Notes: generated by a model from the sequence alone, not told the origin. A stretch of 64,000 nucleotides of DNA from Brevundimonas aurantiaca (GCF_014199955.1 NZ_JACHOQ010000009.1:1-64000); one strand, 5' to 3'. Shown: positions 40,598 to 48,252, counted from the stretch's first letter. A program made the numbers and translations.

Positions 40598-40872
40598 GTT
40601 TCCCGCCTATCCTCCGATCGCGCCCCTGGACCCGGACGCCTCTGCACGACGCGCCGTCCGCCGGTCGTGAGGCGCCCGGCACGCCCTGTGCGGGCGGCGC
40701 CCCCCAGGCCGAAAAGTATTTAGCACCGCAACTCAGAATTTTTTAAGTTGAAGCGCCCGTAGGTTGTGCGTGCTAAGGGTTTTTGCATCGACATCTGAGC
40801 TTTTAGAATCCCCCAGGTTGTGTCTTTACTTGGCCGACGGAGCTGATCCGTCTGCAATGGGGATGTCGTCAC

Positions 40873-41302
40873 ATGCGTCGTTTGCTTGTTTCAGGCGCCG
40901 CCCTGATCGCCGGCCGGCCGTCGCGGGGCCGCCTCGGCCCAGGGCCAGGGGACGTATTTTATCTATAATCAGACGGGGGTGAAGTTGAGCCTTGAGGCCA
41001 ACACCTTTGCTGCGCGCACGAAGTTCCAAGACACAATTGACTCGGGTCAAACGGGTATGGGCGAAGTCACCCAGACCAACGGCCGGTCGGTGCACACCGG
41101 CAGTTTCACCTATGTCGGACCGAACAAGATGGGCTGTATCTTCACCACCACGATGATCCTGTCGTCCAAGGGCGTGTGGTCGTTCCGTTTCACCGCCACC
41201 CCCTATGGCGAGAACACCACGGCGGTCTGCACCTTCGAGCCCACATCGACCAATGCGTCGACCGGCCGATACTACGCCGACGCCAAGGTCTCCGGTCTCT
41301 GA
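40873..41302 (+). pseudogene. Secreted protein gene with a frameshift in the signal peptide
   Basis: An ATG at 40873 opens a signal peptide (MRRLLVSGAALIAG) in one frame. The rest of the signal cleavage region (AASAQ) and a 120-residue mature domain continue in the next frame from about 40922 to the stop at 41302. A one-base deletion in the GGCCGGCCG run at 40909-40920 would account for the break. The mature part has aromatic/threonine-rich beta-like sequence and two cysteines (MGCIF, AVCTF) but no recognised family. A GTG at 40979 could express a truncated, unsecreted form. Confidence 0.55.
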
Positions 41303-41323
41303 TCGGTTTACGTCTTAAAAGGG

Positions 41324-41352
41324 AAGAGATCGCAATCTGCGATCTCTTTCTC
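41324..41352 (+). terminator. Terminator after the secreted-protein gene
   Basis: AAGAGATCGCA and TGCGATCTCTT pair around a three-base ATC loop, followed by TCTCCTTC. It separates the broken gene from the paralogue pair that starts 18 bp later. Confidence 0.8.
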
Positions 41353-41369
41353 CTTCAGGGAAGCCCGCC

Positions 41370-42092
41370 ATGACCGACGCCCTCAATCCCAAACCGCCTT
41401 CGGCTGCGGCCTCGGCCGCCGCGCCCAAATCCGACGCCGCGCCAAATCTCGCGCAGAACATGGAGCGGCTGCGGACCCTCGCCGCGATCATTACGGATGA
41501 GAGCGGGAACGTCACCACACAGGCCAAGCATGCGGCGGCTCTGGAGGAGCGCCGGATGTTTCTCGACGGAAAGTTCAAGGGGTCAGGTACGGAGACGACG
41601 CCGATATATCTTCAGATCAGCAACGGCGAGTTCAGAAAGAAAATAGATTCTATAAGAACTGAAATGATGAACTTAGACCTCAGTCCTGCGGACGAGGTGA
41701 AATTCGTTAATTCATACTCATCAGAAGACCAGCAGATCATATTCGATTTCATTTTAAGTCCCACATACGGAGACGGCTCTCGGCAGTACGCCGACCTCGA
41801 CAGCTGGAAGAAGAATATGGAGGCCCTGTCCAAGGTTCAGGACTTCATGGCGAAGGCCAAGACGGACCCGGCGGTCAAGGCCGATCCCAAGTACGCCGAG
41901 GTGGAGAAGCTGTGGATGATGGCCGACACCTCCGCGCCGTCCTGGACCGCCCTGGTGCTGCAACTGTTCGGCGAGACGCCCAGTTCGAAACTGGACCTGT
42001 CGGACAAGGCCAGGACCGTCGTCGGCGACGTCAAGCCCAAGGCCCAGCCCGCCCCCTATGAGCCCGGAGCAGTGGCGTCAAAGCGCGTCTGA
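41370..42092 (+). CDS. Unrecognised cytoplasmic protein, tandem paralogue A
   Basis: A 240-residue hydrophilic, helical protein without signal peptide or membrane segment. The N-terminal third is Ala/Pro-rich (residues 1-28), followed by APNLAQNMERLRTLAAII, a middle region of lower GC content, and a C-terminal half starting near GSRQYADLDSWKKNMEAL. The C-terminal half is identical to that of the next gene, whereas the middle regions are only moderately similar. AGGGAAGCCCGCC precedes the ATG. No family recognised and no catalytic motif seen. Confidence 0.75.
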   Translation: MTDALNPKPPSAAASAAAPKSDAAPNLAQNMERLRTLAAIITDESGNVTTQAKHAAALEERRMFLDGKFKGSGTETTPIYLQISNGEFRKKIDSIRTEMMNLDLSPADEVKFVNSYSSEDQQIIFDFILSPTYGDGSRQYADLDSWKKNMEALSKVQDFMAKAKTDPAVKADPKYAEVEKLWMMADTSAPSWTALVLQLFGETPSSKLDLSDKARTVVGDVKPKAQPAPYEPGAVASKRV

Positions 42093-42094
42093 TC
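41772..42094 (+). repeat. 323-bp repeat, copy 1 (3' half of paralogue A)
   Basis: Matches 42522-42844 at all but two positions (41960 and 41963), so it is over 99 percent identical, while the upstream parts of the two genes differ at many positions. The boundary at 41772 is abrupt. Confidence 0.95.
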
Positions 42095-42122
42095 CCTTCC
42101 TCCGACATCAAGAGCCGCTCCG

Positions 42123-42842
42123 ATGACAGACGCCCTCAATACCGCCTCGACCCCCGCCGCCGGCGCCCGGCCTGCGATCAAGGCCGCTCCGAATTTGGCG
42201 CAGAACCTGGAAAAGCTGCGCACTCTGGCGGCGATCGTCGCGGACGAGAGCGGCGCCACAAGCGATAAGGCGAAGAGCGCGGCCTATAAGGAAACGCACC
42301 GAATGTTCTTGGACGGAGAGTTCATGGGGTCTTCCGGCGCGGATACGAATCCGATCTTTGCGACCATGATGAATAGCGAGTTCAAGAAGAAAATAGATGG
42401 GGCGAGAAATGAGATGATCGCCTTGGATCTGCATGGTGCTGATGAGGTGAAGTATATCGAATCCTACTCTCCCGAAGACCAGCAGCTTCTATTTGATTGG
42501 GTCTTGAGCCCTGTCAATCATGACGGCTCTCGGCAGTACGCCGACCTCGACAGCTGGAAGAAGAATATGGAGGCCCTGTCCAAGGTTCAGGACTTCATGG
42601 CGAAGGCCAAGACGGACCCGGCGGTCAAGGCCGATCCCAAGTACGCCGAGGTGGAGAAGCTGTGGATGATGGCCGACACCTCCGCGCCGTCCTGGACCGC
42701 CCTGGTGCTTCAGCTGTTCGGCGAGACGCCCAGTTCGAAACTGGACCTGTCGGACAAGGCCAGGACCGTCGTCGGCGACGTCAAGCCCAAGGCCCAGCCC
42801 GCCCCCTATGAGCCCGGAGCAGTGGCGTCAAAGCGCGTCTGA
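42123..42842 (+). CDS. Unrecognised cytoplasmic protein, tandem paralogue B
   Basis: A 239-residue paralogue of the preceding gene, 30 bp downstream. It shares the start MTDALN, the APNLAQNLEKLRTLAAIVADES segment, a divergent middle (for example FMGSSGADTNPIF against FKGSGTETTPIYL), and an essentially identical C-terminal half. GAGCCGCTCCG precedes the ATG. The conserved framework with a variable middle suggests a binding function, but none is known. A 137-bp repeat follows directly. Confidence 0.75.
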   Translation: MTDALNTASTPAAGARPAIKAAPNLAQNLEKLRTLAAIVADESGATSDKAKSAAYKETHRMFLDGEFMGSSGADTNPIFATMMNSEFKKKIDGARNEMIALDLHGADEVKYIESYSPEDQQLLFDWVLSPVNHDGSRQYADLDSWKKNMEALSKVQDFMAKAKTDPAVKADPKYAEVEKLWMMADTSAPSWTALVLQLFGETPSSKLDLSDKARTVVGDVKPKAQPAPYEPGAVASKRV

Positions 42843-42844
42843 TC
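42522..42844 (+). repeat. 323-bp repeat, copy 2 (3' half of paralogue B)
   Basis: Second copy, offset by exactly 750 bp from copy 1, with two mismatches. It ends two bases after the stop codon. Confidence 0.95.
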
Positions 42845-42859
42845 ATCAACCGTCCGCGC

Positions 42860-42996
42860 TAGAGCATGATCGTTTCTGTCGGAACCGCTTCGCGGTTCCG
42901 ACAGAAGCGTGAATCATGCTCTCGCTTTAATCTGGAGCCTGATTCACGGCTTCAGCGGAATCGCGAAGCGATTCCACTTCAACCGATCAGGCTCTA
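42860..42996. repeat. 137-bp palindromic dispersed element, copy 1
   Basis: Starts TAGAGCATGATCG and ends CGATCAGGCTCTA, giving imperfect terminal inverted repeats. Inside are two hairpins (GGAACCGCTTCGCGGTTCC and GGAATCGCGAAGCGATTCC). It is identical to 61016-61152 at 135 of 137 positions. Its last three bases supply the TAG stop codon of the DUF1365 gene on the minus strand. Confidence 0.93.
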
Positions 42997-43764
42997 AAGC
43001 ACCAGAACCCCCGGCTCGGGCGCCGGCTTGCGGGTCAGGGGGGTGCGCTTCAGCCACAGTTTCAGCGCCTCCCAATGGATGGCGGCGACGACCTTCAGCG
43101 TCAGAAGCGGCATGGACAGGGCGGCGGCCACCAGGGCGCGGTCGGTCAGGGGGTGACGGCGGCCGGTCATGGCGGTGGCGATCAACAGGCCCTGGGCGTC
43201 GCGGCCGTCGATCGCCAGGCTCAGGGTCTCGCCGGGCGGGCGGCCCCGGAAGACATAGTCCATCTCCATCCCCATGAAGGGCGAGACATAGAGGCGTTTG
43301 TCGGCCTGCTGGCGGAACCGGTCGTCGTCGGCCTCGGCCGCAGGGACCGGCAGGACATAGGACCGGCGCTCGCCGAAGGTGCTGGTGACCTCATAGACCA
43401 TGGCCGCCAGCCGCCCGTCGGGCCGGTGGCAGTAGTAGAGGCTGATCGGGTTGAAGACGAAGCCCAGCACGCGGGGCATGGTCAGGAGGCGGATCGCGCC
43501 GGAACCGACGTCGATCCCCGCCTCGGCCAGGCGGGCGACGATCTGGGCGCGAAGCGGGGCGCCCGAGCCGTCGCCGTGGTCGCGGTCGTAAAAGCCCATC
43601 AGGTTGAACCGGCCGCGCGAAAAGGTCTTGAGCCGGCGGTGCAGGACGTCGATCTCGTCCAGGTCCAGCATCAGCCAGAAGACGCGGTATTTCAGCCGGT
43701 GCCGCCGGGGCCTCAGACGGGTGTGAAAGACCCCGCCGACATAGAGGGCCGAGGCCCCCGTCAC
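42994..43764 (-). CDS. DUF1365 domain-containing protein
   Basis: A 256-residue DUF1365 protein: it begins ALYVGGVFHTRLRPRRHRLKY-like VGGVFHTRLRP, then FNPISLYYCHRPDG, then SPFMGMEMDYVFR. These proteins are encoded with flavin oxidoreductases and cyclopropane fatty acid synthases in ECF-sigma regulons and are thought to help modify membrane lipids. The gene overlaps the upstream oxidoreductase by 4 bp. Its stop codon comes from the 137-bp element. Confidence 0.92.
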   Translation of the reverse strand: MTGASALYVGGVFHTRLRPRRHRLKYRVFWLMLDLDEIDVLHRRLKTFSRGRFNLMGFYDRDHGDGSGAPLRAQIVARLAEAGIDVGSGAIRLLTMPRVLGFVFNPISLYYCHRPDGRLAAMVYEVTSTFGERRSYVLPVPAAEADDDRFRQQADKRLYVSPFMGMEMDYVFRGRPPGETLSLAIDGRDAQGLLIATAMTGRRHPLTDRALVAAALSMPLLTLKVVAAIHWEALKLWLKRTPLTRKPAPEPGVLVL

Positions 43765-45143
43765 GCGACGCGCGCCAGGGAGGCGGCGCCAGAGGTCAGA
43801 TGGATGCGACCGCTCTCATTCTCGACCGTCCAGGGGCGGCGCACCCCGCCCAGCTGTTCGGCGACGGCGAGACCCGACTGAAGCCCGTCCTCATGGAAGC
43901 CGGCGCCGAAATGGGCCCCGCAGAACCAGACGCCGCCGTGACCTTGCAGGCTCCACAGGTCTTTTTGCGCCCGGACGGCGGCCGGGTCGAAGATCGGATG
44001 TTCGTACAGTTCGCTGCGCAGCAGCGTCCCGGCCGCCGGGGGGCGCGGCGGGTTCAGGGTGACGAACAGATCCTGGCCCGGCAGGCCCTGAAGCCGGTTC
44101 ATCCAATAGGTGACGCAAAGGCCGTCGTCGGCCCCGATATAGTTCCACGACGCCCAGGCCCGGCGGCGGCGAGGCATCAGGCCGGGGTCGGTGTGCAATA
44201 TGGTCAGGTTGCGGCTGTAGCGGAAGGCGCCCAGCAGCTCGCGTTCGCGCGCCGTCGGCTGGGCCAGCATGGCCAGGGCCTGGTCTGCGTGGGCGCCGAT
44301 GACGACATGGTCGAACCGTTCGGTCGCCCCGGTCGCGTCCTGAACCAGAACCCCGCCCTCGACCCGTCGGACCTGGGTCACGGCCCGGCCCAGACGCGAC
44401 CCCTCGCCGCCGCGGCCGGCGGCGGCCGGGCCGGCCGCGATCTGGTTGGCCGCAATCTGGCGCGCCAGCGCCTGGACATAGACCCGGCTGCCCCCGACCA
44501 CGGTGCGCCAAAGCGGCCGGCCGACCAGTTTCAGCAGGCCGTGATTGCCGCAGAACCTCAGGAAGGACTCGGCCGGATAGTCCAGCAGCGTATGGGCCGG
44601 AGACGACCAGATGGCGGCGGCCATGGGCAGGAGGTGATCGTCGCGGAAGGCTTCGCTGAAACCCTCGCGCTTCAGATAGTCGCCCAGGGTCACGTCGCTG
44701 TCAGCCAGGGCCGCCAGCCCTTCCGGCGCCGAGCGATAGAAGCGCAGAATCTCGCTCAGCATGGACCAGAAGCGCGGGCGCAGCATGTTGCGGCGCTGGG
44801 CGAACAGGCCGGGCGCCGCATATTCGAACCGTCCCTGATCCAGGGAGACGGCGAAGGACATGTCGGTGGCCTGGGTCTTCAGCCCCAGATGGGCGAACAG
44901 GGCGATCAGGTTCGGATAGGTGGCGTCGTTGAAGACGATGAAGCCGGTGTCCACCGCCGTCTCGCCCTCCGCCGAACGGACGTCGACCGTGTTCGAATGG
45001 CCCCCCAGCCGATCCTCGCGCTCATAAAGGGTCACGTCGTGACGGCCCGACAGCAGCCAGGCGCAGGACAGGGCCGAGACGCCGGAGCCCACGACGGCGA
45101 TCCGCAGGCGGGGACCAGTCTGTACGGCGGCTGAAGGGGGCAT
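43761..45143 (-). CDS. FAD-dependent oxidoreductase (amine-oxidase type)
   Basis: The 460-residue flavoprotein has an N-terminal dinucleotide-binding fold (VVGSGVSALSCAWLLS, then YEREDRLGGHSNTV) and a C-terminal GAHFGAGFHEDGLQSG FAD motif. Proteins of this kind accompany DUF1365 and ChrR/ECF modules and probably act on fatty acyl chains of lipids (desaturation or furan fatty acid formation); the reaction here is inferred from context. The promoter at 45173-45201 mirrors that of the sigma factor gene. Confidence 0.9.
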   Translation of the reverse strand: MPPSAAVQTGPRLRIAVVGSGVSALSCAWLLSGRHDVTLYEREDRLGGHSNTVDVRSAEGETAVDTGFIVFNDATYPNLIALFAHLGLKTQATDMSFAVSLDQGRFEYAAPGLFAQRRNMLRPRFWSMLSEILRFYRSAPEGLAALADSDVTLGDYLKREGFSEAFRDDHLLPMAAAIWSSPAHTLLDYPAESFLRFCGNHGLLKLVGRPLWRTVVGGSRVYVQALARQIAANQIAAGPAAAGRGGEGSRLGRAVTQVRRVEGGVLVQDATGATERFDHVVIGAHADQALAMLAQPTARERELLGAFRYSRNLTILHTDPGLMPRRRRAWASWNYIGADDGLCVTYWMNRLQGLPGQDLFVTLNPPRPPAAGTLLRSELYEHPIFDPAAVRAQKDLWSLQGHGGVWFCGAHFGAGFHEDGLQSGLAVAEQLGGVRRPWTVENESGRIHLTSGAASLARVA

Positions 45144-45172
45144 TGGGTTTCCAGAAGGGCGGATGTTTGCGA

Positions 45173-45201
45173 CGATACGCCGCCCGCTCTGCAGCGGATC
45201 A
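45173..45201 (-). promoter_or_regulatory. ECF-type promoter for the oxidoreductase/DUF1365 operon
   Basis: On the minus strand a TGATCC -35 element (45201-45196) and GTATCG -10 element (45178-45173) are separated by 17 bp. It has the same -35 and spacing as the divergent sigma-factor promoter, so the operon is probably a direct target of that sigma factor. Confidence 0.7.
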
Positions 45202-45206
45202 CGAAA

Positions 45207-45235
45207 TGATCCAGACTTCGACCTGAACCGTATTA
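45207..45235 (+). promoter_or_regulatory. ECF-type autoregulated promoter of the sigma factor
   Basis: TGATCC (45207-45212), a 17-bp spacer, and GTATTA (45230-45235). TGATCC is the -35 word of RpoE/ChrR (singlet-oxygen type) promoters. Transcription would start within a few bases of the ATG at 45242, implying a leaderless or nearly leaderless message. Confidence 0.75.
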
Positions 45236-45241
45236 GGGTCG

Positions 45242-45847
45242 ATGCATGAGCAGATTTCCATCCTTCGGCCGATTCGGACGCCCGTGATCCCGGCGGGCGA
45301 TGATTTCGACCGCCTGATCGAGGCGGTGGCGATGCGACGCGATCGGGACGCCTTCGCGCGCCTGTTCGACCATTTCGCCCCGCGGCTGAAGGCCTATCTG
45401 ATGAAGGCGGGGGCCACGGCCGGAGCGGCCGAGGACTTCGCCCAGGACGCCATGCTGACCGTCTGGCGCAAGGCCGAGCTGTTCGACCGCACCAAGGCCC
45501 ATGCCGCGACCTGGATCTTCACCATCGCCCGCAACCGGCGGCTGGACGTGCTGCGCCAGGACGCGCGGCGTCTGCCCCTGCCCGAGATCGACCTGGTTCA
45601 GGACGAGCCGGAACAGCCCGACACGGTCGTTCTGGCCGCCGAAAACGCCGCCCGGCTGAAGGCCGCCATGGCGCGGCTTTCGCCCGATCAGATCGAGGTG
45701 CTGCGCCTGGCCTTCTTTCAGGACAACCCCCATTCGGAAATCGCCCGGCGGCTGGAACTGCCCCTGGGCACGGTGAAGTCGCGTATTCGCAAGGCCATGA
45801 TCAAGCTGAGAACCCTGCTGGACGACGAACAGGGAGGGGCGGCGTGA
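45242..45847 (+). CDS. ECF sigma factor (RpoE/ChrR-partner type)
   Basis: A 201-residue extracytoplasmic-function sigma factor. Region 2 is seen in AAEDFAQDAMLTVWRKAELFD and TWIFTIARNRRLDVLR. Region 4 is seen in LSPDQIEVLRLAFF and IARRLELPLGTVKSRIRKAM. Together with the ChrR gene that overlaps it by 4 bp, this is the ECF11-like group that responds to singlet oxygen and organic peroxides. The start at 45242 would give a leaderless mRNA; a GTG at 45284 is an alternative. Confidence 0.94.
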   Translation: MHEQISILRPIRTPVIPAGDDFDRLIEAVAMRRDRDAFARLFDHFAPRLKAYLMKAGATAGAAEDFAQDAMLTVWRKAELFDRTKAHAATWIFTIARNRRLDVLRQDARRLPLPEIDLVQDEPEQPDTVVLAAENAARLKAAMARLSPDQIEVLRLAFFQDNPHSEIARRLELPLGTVKSRIRKAMIKLRTLLDDEQGGAA

Positions 45848-46482
45848 CCGGCGTGCACAATCCCTCCGAAGAGCGGCTGTTGGCCTATGCGGCCGGGACC
45901 CTGAGCCCGCCCGAGGCGGTGGTGGTCGCCGCCCATCTGGCGATGCGGCCCCAGAACGAGGCCTGGGTCAGGACGCTTCAGGCCGTAGGCGGCCGTCTGC
46001 TGGACGAGCTGGAGCCTCAGGCCCTGGCCGAGGACGCCCTGGCGCGGGTGATGGCGCGCGCCGAGACCGACGCCGGAGAGGTTCTGGCCTCCACGCCGCT
46101 GAATGACATGGCCGGCCTGCCCGAGCCGTTGCGCCGCTACGCCTTGGGGCCGTGGCGCTGGCTGGGACCGGGCATGCGCGCCCGCGACGTCCATGCGCCG
46201 CGCGACGGCGATTGCCGCGTCATCCTGCTGGAGATCGGGCCGGGGCGGGAGACGCCCAAACACACCCACGGCGGGATCGAGCTGACCTGCGTCATCCACG
46301 GCGCCTACGCCACCGAGACGGCGCTGTTCGAGCCGGGCGATTTCGAAGAGGCGGACGGCGAGGTGCTGCACCAGCCGCGCGTGGTCTCGCCCGACCCCTG
46401 CCTGTGCGTCGTGGCCCTGGACGGCCAGATCCAGCTGGACGGCTGGCTGGGCAAGCTGATGCAGCCCTTCATCAAACTGTAG
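45844..46482 (+). CDS. chrR: ChrR-family anti-sigma factor
   Basis: The 212-residue protein has an N-terminal anti-sigma domain and a C-terminal cupin domain. The cupin zinc ligands are present (KHTHGGIE and VLHQPRV). In the N-terminal zinc motif, residues matching H5 and H31 are present, but the two cysteines that usually follow at positions 35 and 38 are Arg and Asn (HLAMRPQN). The N-terminal domain may therefore hold the sigma factor without the usual zinc site, or rely on other ligands. Coupled to the sigma gene by an ATGA overlap. Confidence 0.93.
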   Translation: MTGVHNPSEERLLAYAAGTLSPPEAVVVAAHLAMRPQNEAWVRTLQAVGGRLLDELEPQALAEDALARVMARAETDAGEVLASTPLNDMAGLPEPLRRYALGPWRWLGPGMRARDVHAPRDGDCRVILLEIGPGRETPKHTHGGIELTCVIHGAYATETALFEPGDFEEADGEVLHQPRVVSPDPCLCVVALDGQIQLDGWLGKLMQPFIKL

Positions 46483-46493
46483 GCCCACAAGGA

Positions 46494-46530
46494 AAGACGC
46501 CCGGTCCGCAGGGACCGGGCGTCTTGGTTT
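46494..46530 (+). terminator. Terminator after chrR
   Basis: A perfect 14-bp stem (AAGACGCCCGGTCC / GGACCGGGCGTCTT) with a GCAG loop, followed by GGTTTTC. It ends the sigma-chrR operon and could also serve the convergent gene at 46550. Confidence 0.9.
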
Positions 46531-46549
46531 TCAGGCCGGGAGAGGGCGA

Positions 46550-46930
46550 TCAGCCGCGACGATTGTCCCAGTCGCGGCGCTCATAGCGGACCTGGGCCGC
46601 CAGGCGATCCAGGCGGCGGTCCAGATCGGCGCGCTCCCAACCGCTGAGGCCGCCCCGGCGGTAGCCGGCTTCCAGACGCTGGACGCTGTTGAGTTCGGCG
46701 CGCAGACGGCCGGCTTCGCGGCGGCTCAGCTGGCCGGTGCGCAGGCCCTGGTCGATGCGGCGGTCGAGTTGGTCGATGCGGACGTTGACCGAGGGGCCGT
46801 AGCCGTAGCCGGCGGGCTGGGCGTGATGCGGACGACCATGAGGGCCGTAGGATTGGGCGGCGGCGGGCAGGGCAGCCGAGGCCGCAGCGGCCAGGACCAG
46901 GGCGGGGATGAGGGCTTTCTTGTTCAGCAT
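46550..46930 (-). CDS. Exported Arg-rich helical protein
   Basis: A 126-residue protein with a signal peptide ending LPAAAQ, then a His/Gly/Tyr-rich patch (SYGPHGRPHHAQPAGYGYGP), then an amphipathic Arg/Leu/Asp helix with repeated RIDQLDRRIDQGLRTGQLSR-like heptads. This layout is common in small periplasmic proteins of Caulobacterales and sphingomonads, of unknown function. It converges on chrR. Confidence 0.75.
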   Translation of the reverse strand: MLNKKALIPALVLAAAASAALPAAAQSYGPHGRPHHAQPAGYGYGPSVNVRIDQLDRRIDQGLRTGQLSRREAGRLRAELNSVQRLEAGYRRGGLSGWERADLDRRLDRLAAQVRYERRDWDNRRG

Positions 46931-47170
46931 CGGATCAATCCTTGCGTTGGGGACGCTCCGAGGGGGAGCGCCGATGAAGCCAAGAGACCACGCCCCGCCT
47001 GAGCCCGATCTGAACGGCGCGTTTCAGGCGCCGTTCATCTGTTCGCCCCCGTCGTTCGCCCCCGTCAAACGAGCGAACGGGGCGCACTCCGCCGTCTTTG
47101 GCGCGGGCCGTCTTTGGTGTAAGGGCGGTTGACGGGGATTTTCATCAGTCTGGCCCCTTTCCGACACCCT

Positions 47171-47205
47171 TGTTCAGCGGCTGTTCAGAGCCGTCCGCCT
47201 AGAAC
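47171..47205 (+). promoter_or_regulatory. PhoP-box-like direct repeat and -10
   Basis: TGTTCA-N5-TGTTCA (47171-47187) is an 11-bp-period direct repeat like the PhoP box. It lies 12 bp upstream of TAGAAC (47200-47205), a reasonable -10, at the position where an activator would replace the -35. It precedes the operon encoding the response regulator and kinase, so autoregulation is likely. Confidence 0.6.
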
Positions 47206-47211
47206 CGCCCC

Positions 47212-47559
47212 ATGACCCGCACCCGCGCCCTCCTCATCGCCGCCGTCCTGGCCCTGGTCCCTGCGACCCTGGTTCCCGCGACCCAGGTCTCGGCCCAGTC
47301 GCGCGAGGCGTCGCGGGATCAGGATCGCGAGGCCGCCCAGGACCGTCGGGGTCCGCCCCCGCGCGACAGCCGGGCCATGGACGCGCCCCGCGCCGACCTG
47401 GGGGCCGTGGTGCGCCGGGTCGGCGCCGGTCGCGAGGGCCGGATGCTGGGCGTCAGCCCGCGCGGCGACACAGTGGTGGTGCGCTGGGAATATCCCGGCG
47501 GCCGGGTGGCGGATATTCGCGTCGACGCCCGTTCGGGCCGCGTGATGGGAGAAGACTGA
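47212..47559 (+). CDS. Small exported PepSY-like protein
   Basis: A 115-residue protein with a signal peptide (to about residue 28, ending VSAQS), an Arg/Asp/Pro-rich linker, and a short C-terminal domain (VVVRWEYPGGRVADIRVDARSGRV) with PepSY-like strand pattern. It ends two bases before the response regulator start, so it is part of the operon. It may modulate the adjacent sensor kinase from the periplasm; this is an inference. Confidence 0.75.
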   Translation: MTRTRALLIAAVLALVPATLVPATQVSAQSREASRDQDREAAQDRRGPPPRDSRAMDAPRADLGAVVRRVGAGREGRMLGVSPRGDTVVVRWEYPGGRVADIRVDARSGRVMGED

Positions 47560-47561
47560 AG

Positions 47562-48242
47562 ATGCGTGTCCTGCTGGTCGAAGACGACGCCGATCTGTCG
47601 CGGCAGCTGAAGGGCGCCCTGGCCGACGCCGGCTATGCGGTGGATCACGCCGCCGACGGCGAGGAGGCCTGGTTCCTGGGCGACACCGAACCCTATGACG
47701 TCATCGTTCTGGACCTGGGCCTGCCCAAGATCGACGGGGTGTCGGTGCTGGAGCGCTGGCGGCGCGAGGGCAAGGCCACGCCGGTCCTGATCCTGACGGC
47801 GCGCGGCGCCTGGTCGGACAAGGTCTCGGGCTTCGACGCCGGGGCCGACGACTATCTGACCAAACCCTTCCATACCGAAGAGCTGCTGGCGCGGCTGCGG
47901 GCCCTGCTGCGCCGCTCGGCCGGCATCGCCTCGGCCACCCTGTCGTGCGGCGGCCTGCGGCTGGACCCGCGCGCGGCCCGCGCCAACGTCAACGGCGAGC
48001 CGCTGCGCCTGACCTCGCTGGAGTACCGGCTGCTGCACTATATGATGATGCATCAGGGCCGGGTGATCAGCCGCACCGAACTGGTCGAACATCTGTACGA
48101 CCAGGACTTCGACCGGGATTCCAACACCATCGAGGTCTTCATCGGCCGACTGCGCAAGAAGATCGGCTCGGACCGGATCGAGACGGTTCGGGGTCTGGGC
48201 TATCGGCTGGCCCCCCTGGCGGGCGAGTCCGAGGCGGCGTGA
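47562..48242 (+). CDS. OmpR/PhoP-family response regulator
   Basis: A 226-residue response regulator. The receiver domain has acidic pair ED-D at residues 7-9, phospho-acceptor Asp51, and KP in YLTKPFHTEEL; the C-terminal winged helix ends IETVRGLGYRL. It most resembles PhoP-type regulators. It is followed after 10 bp by its kinase and preceded by a PepSY-like protein. The direct repeat at 47171-47187 is its likely binding site. Confidence 0.95.
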   Translation: MRVLLVEDDADLSRQLKGALADAGYAVDHAADGEEAWFLGDTEPYDVIVLDLGLPKIDGVSVLERWRREGKATPVLILTARGAWSDKVSGFDAGADDYLTKPFHTEELLARLRALLRRSAGIASATLSCGGLRLDPRAARANVNGEPLRLTSLEYRLLHYMMMHQGRVISRTELVEHLYDQDFDRDSNTIEVFIGRLRKKIGSDRIETVRGLGYRLAPLAGESEAA

Positions 48243-48252
48243 CCCTGAGTCG

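Noticed and set aside
40764..40982. 72-codon plus-strand frame before the frameshifted gene
   Set aside because: It lies in a third frame across the signal-peptide region, with no sensible composition or ribosome binding site.
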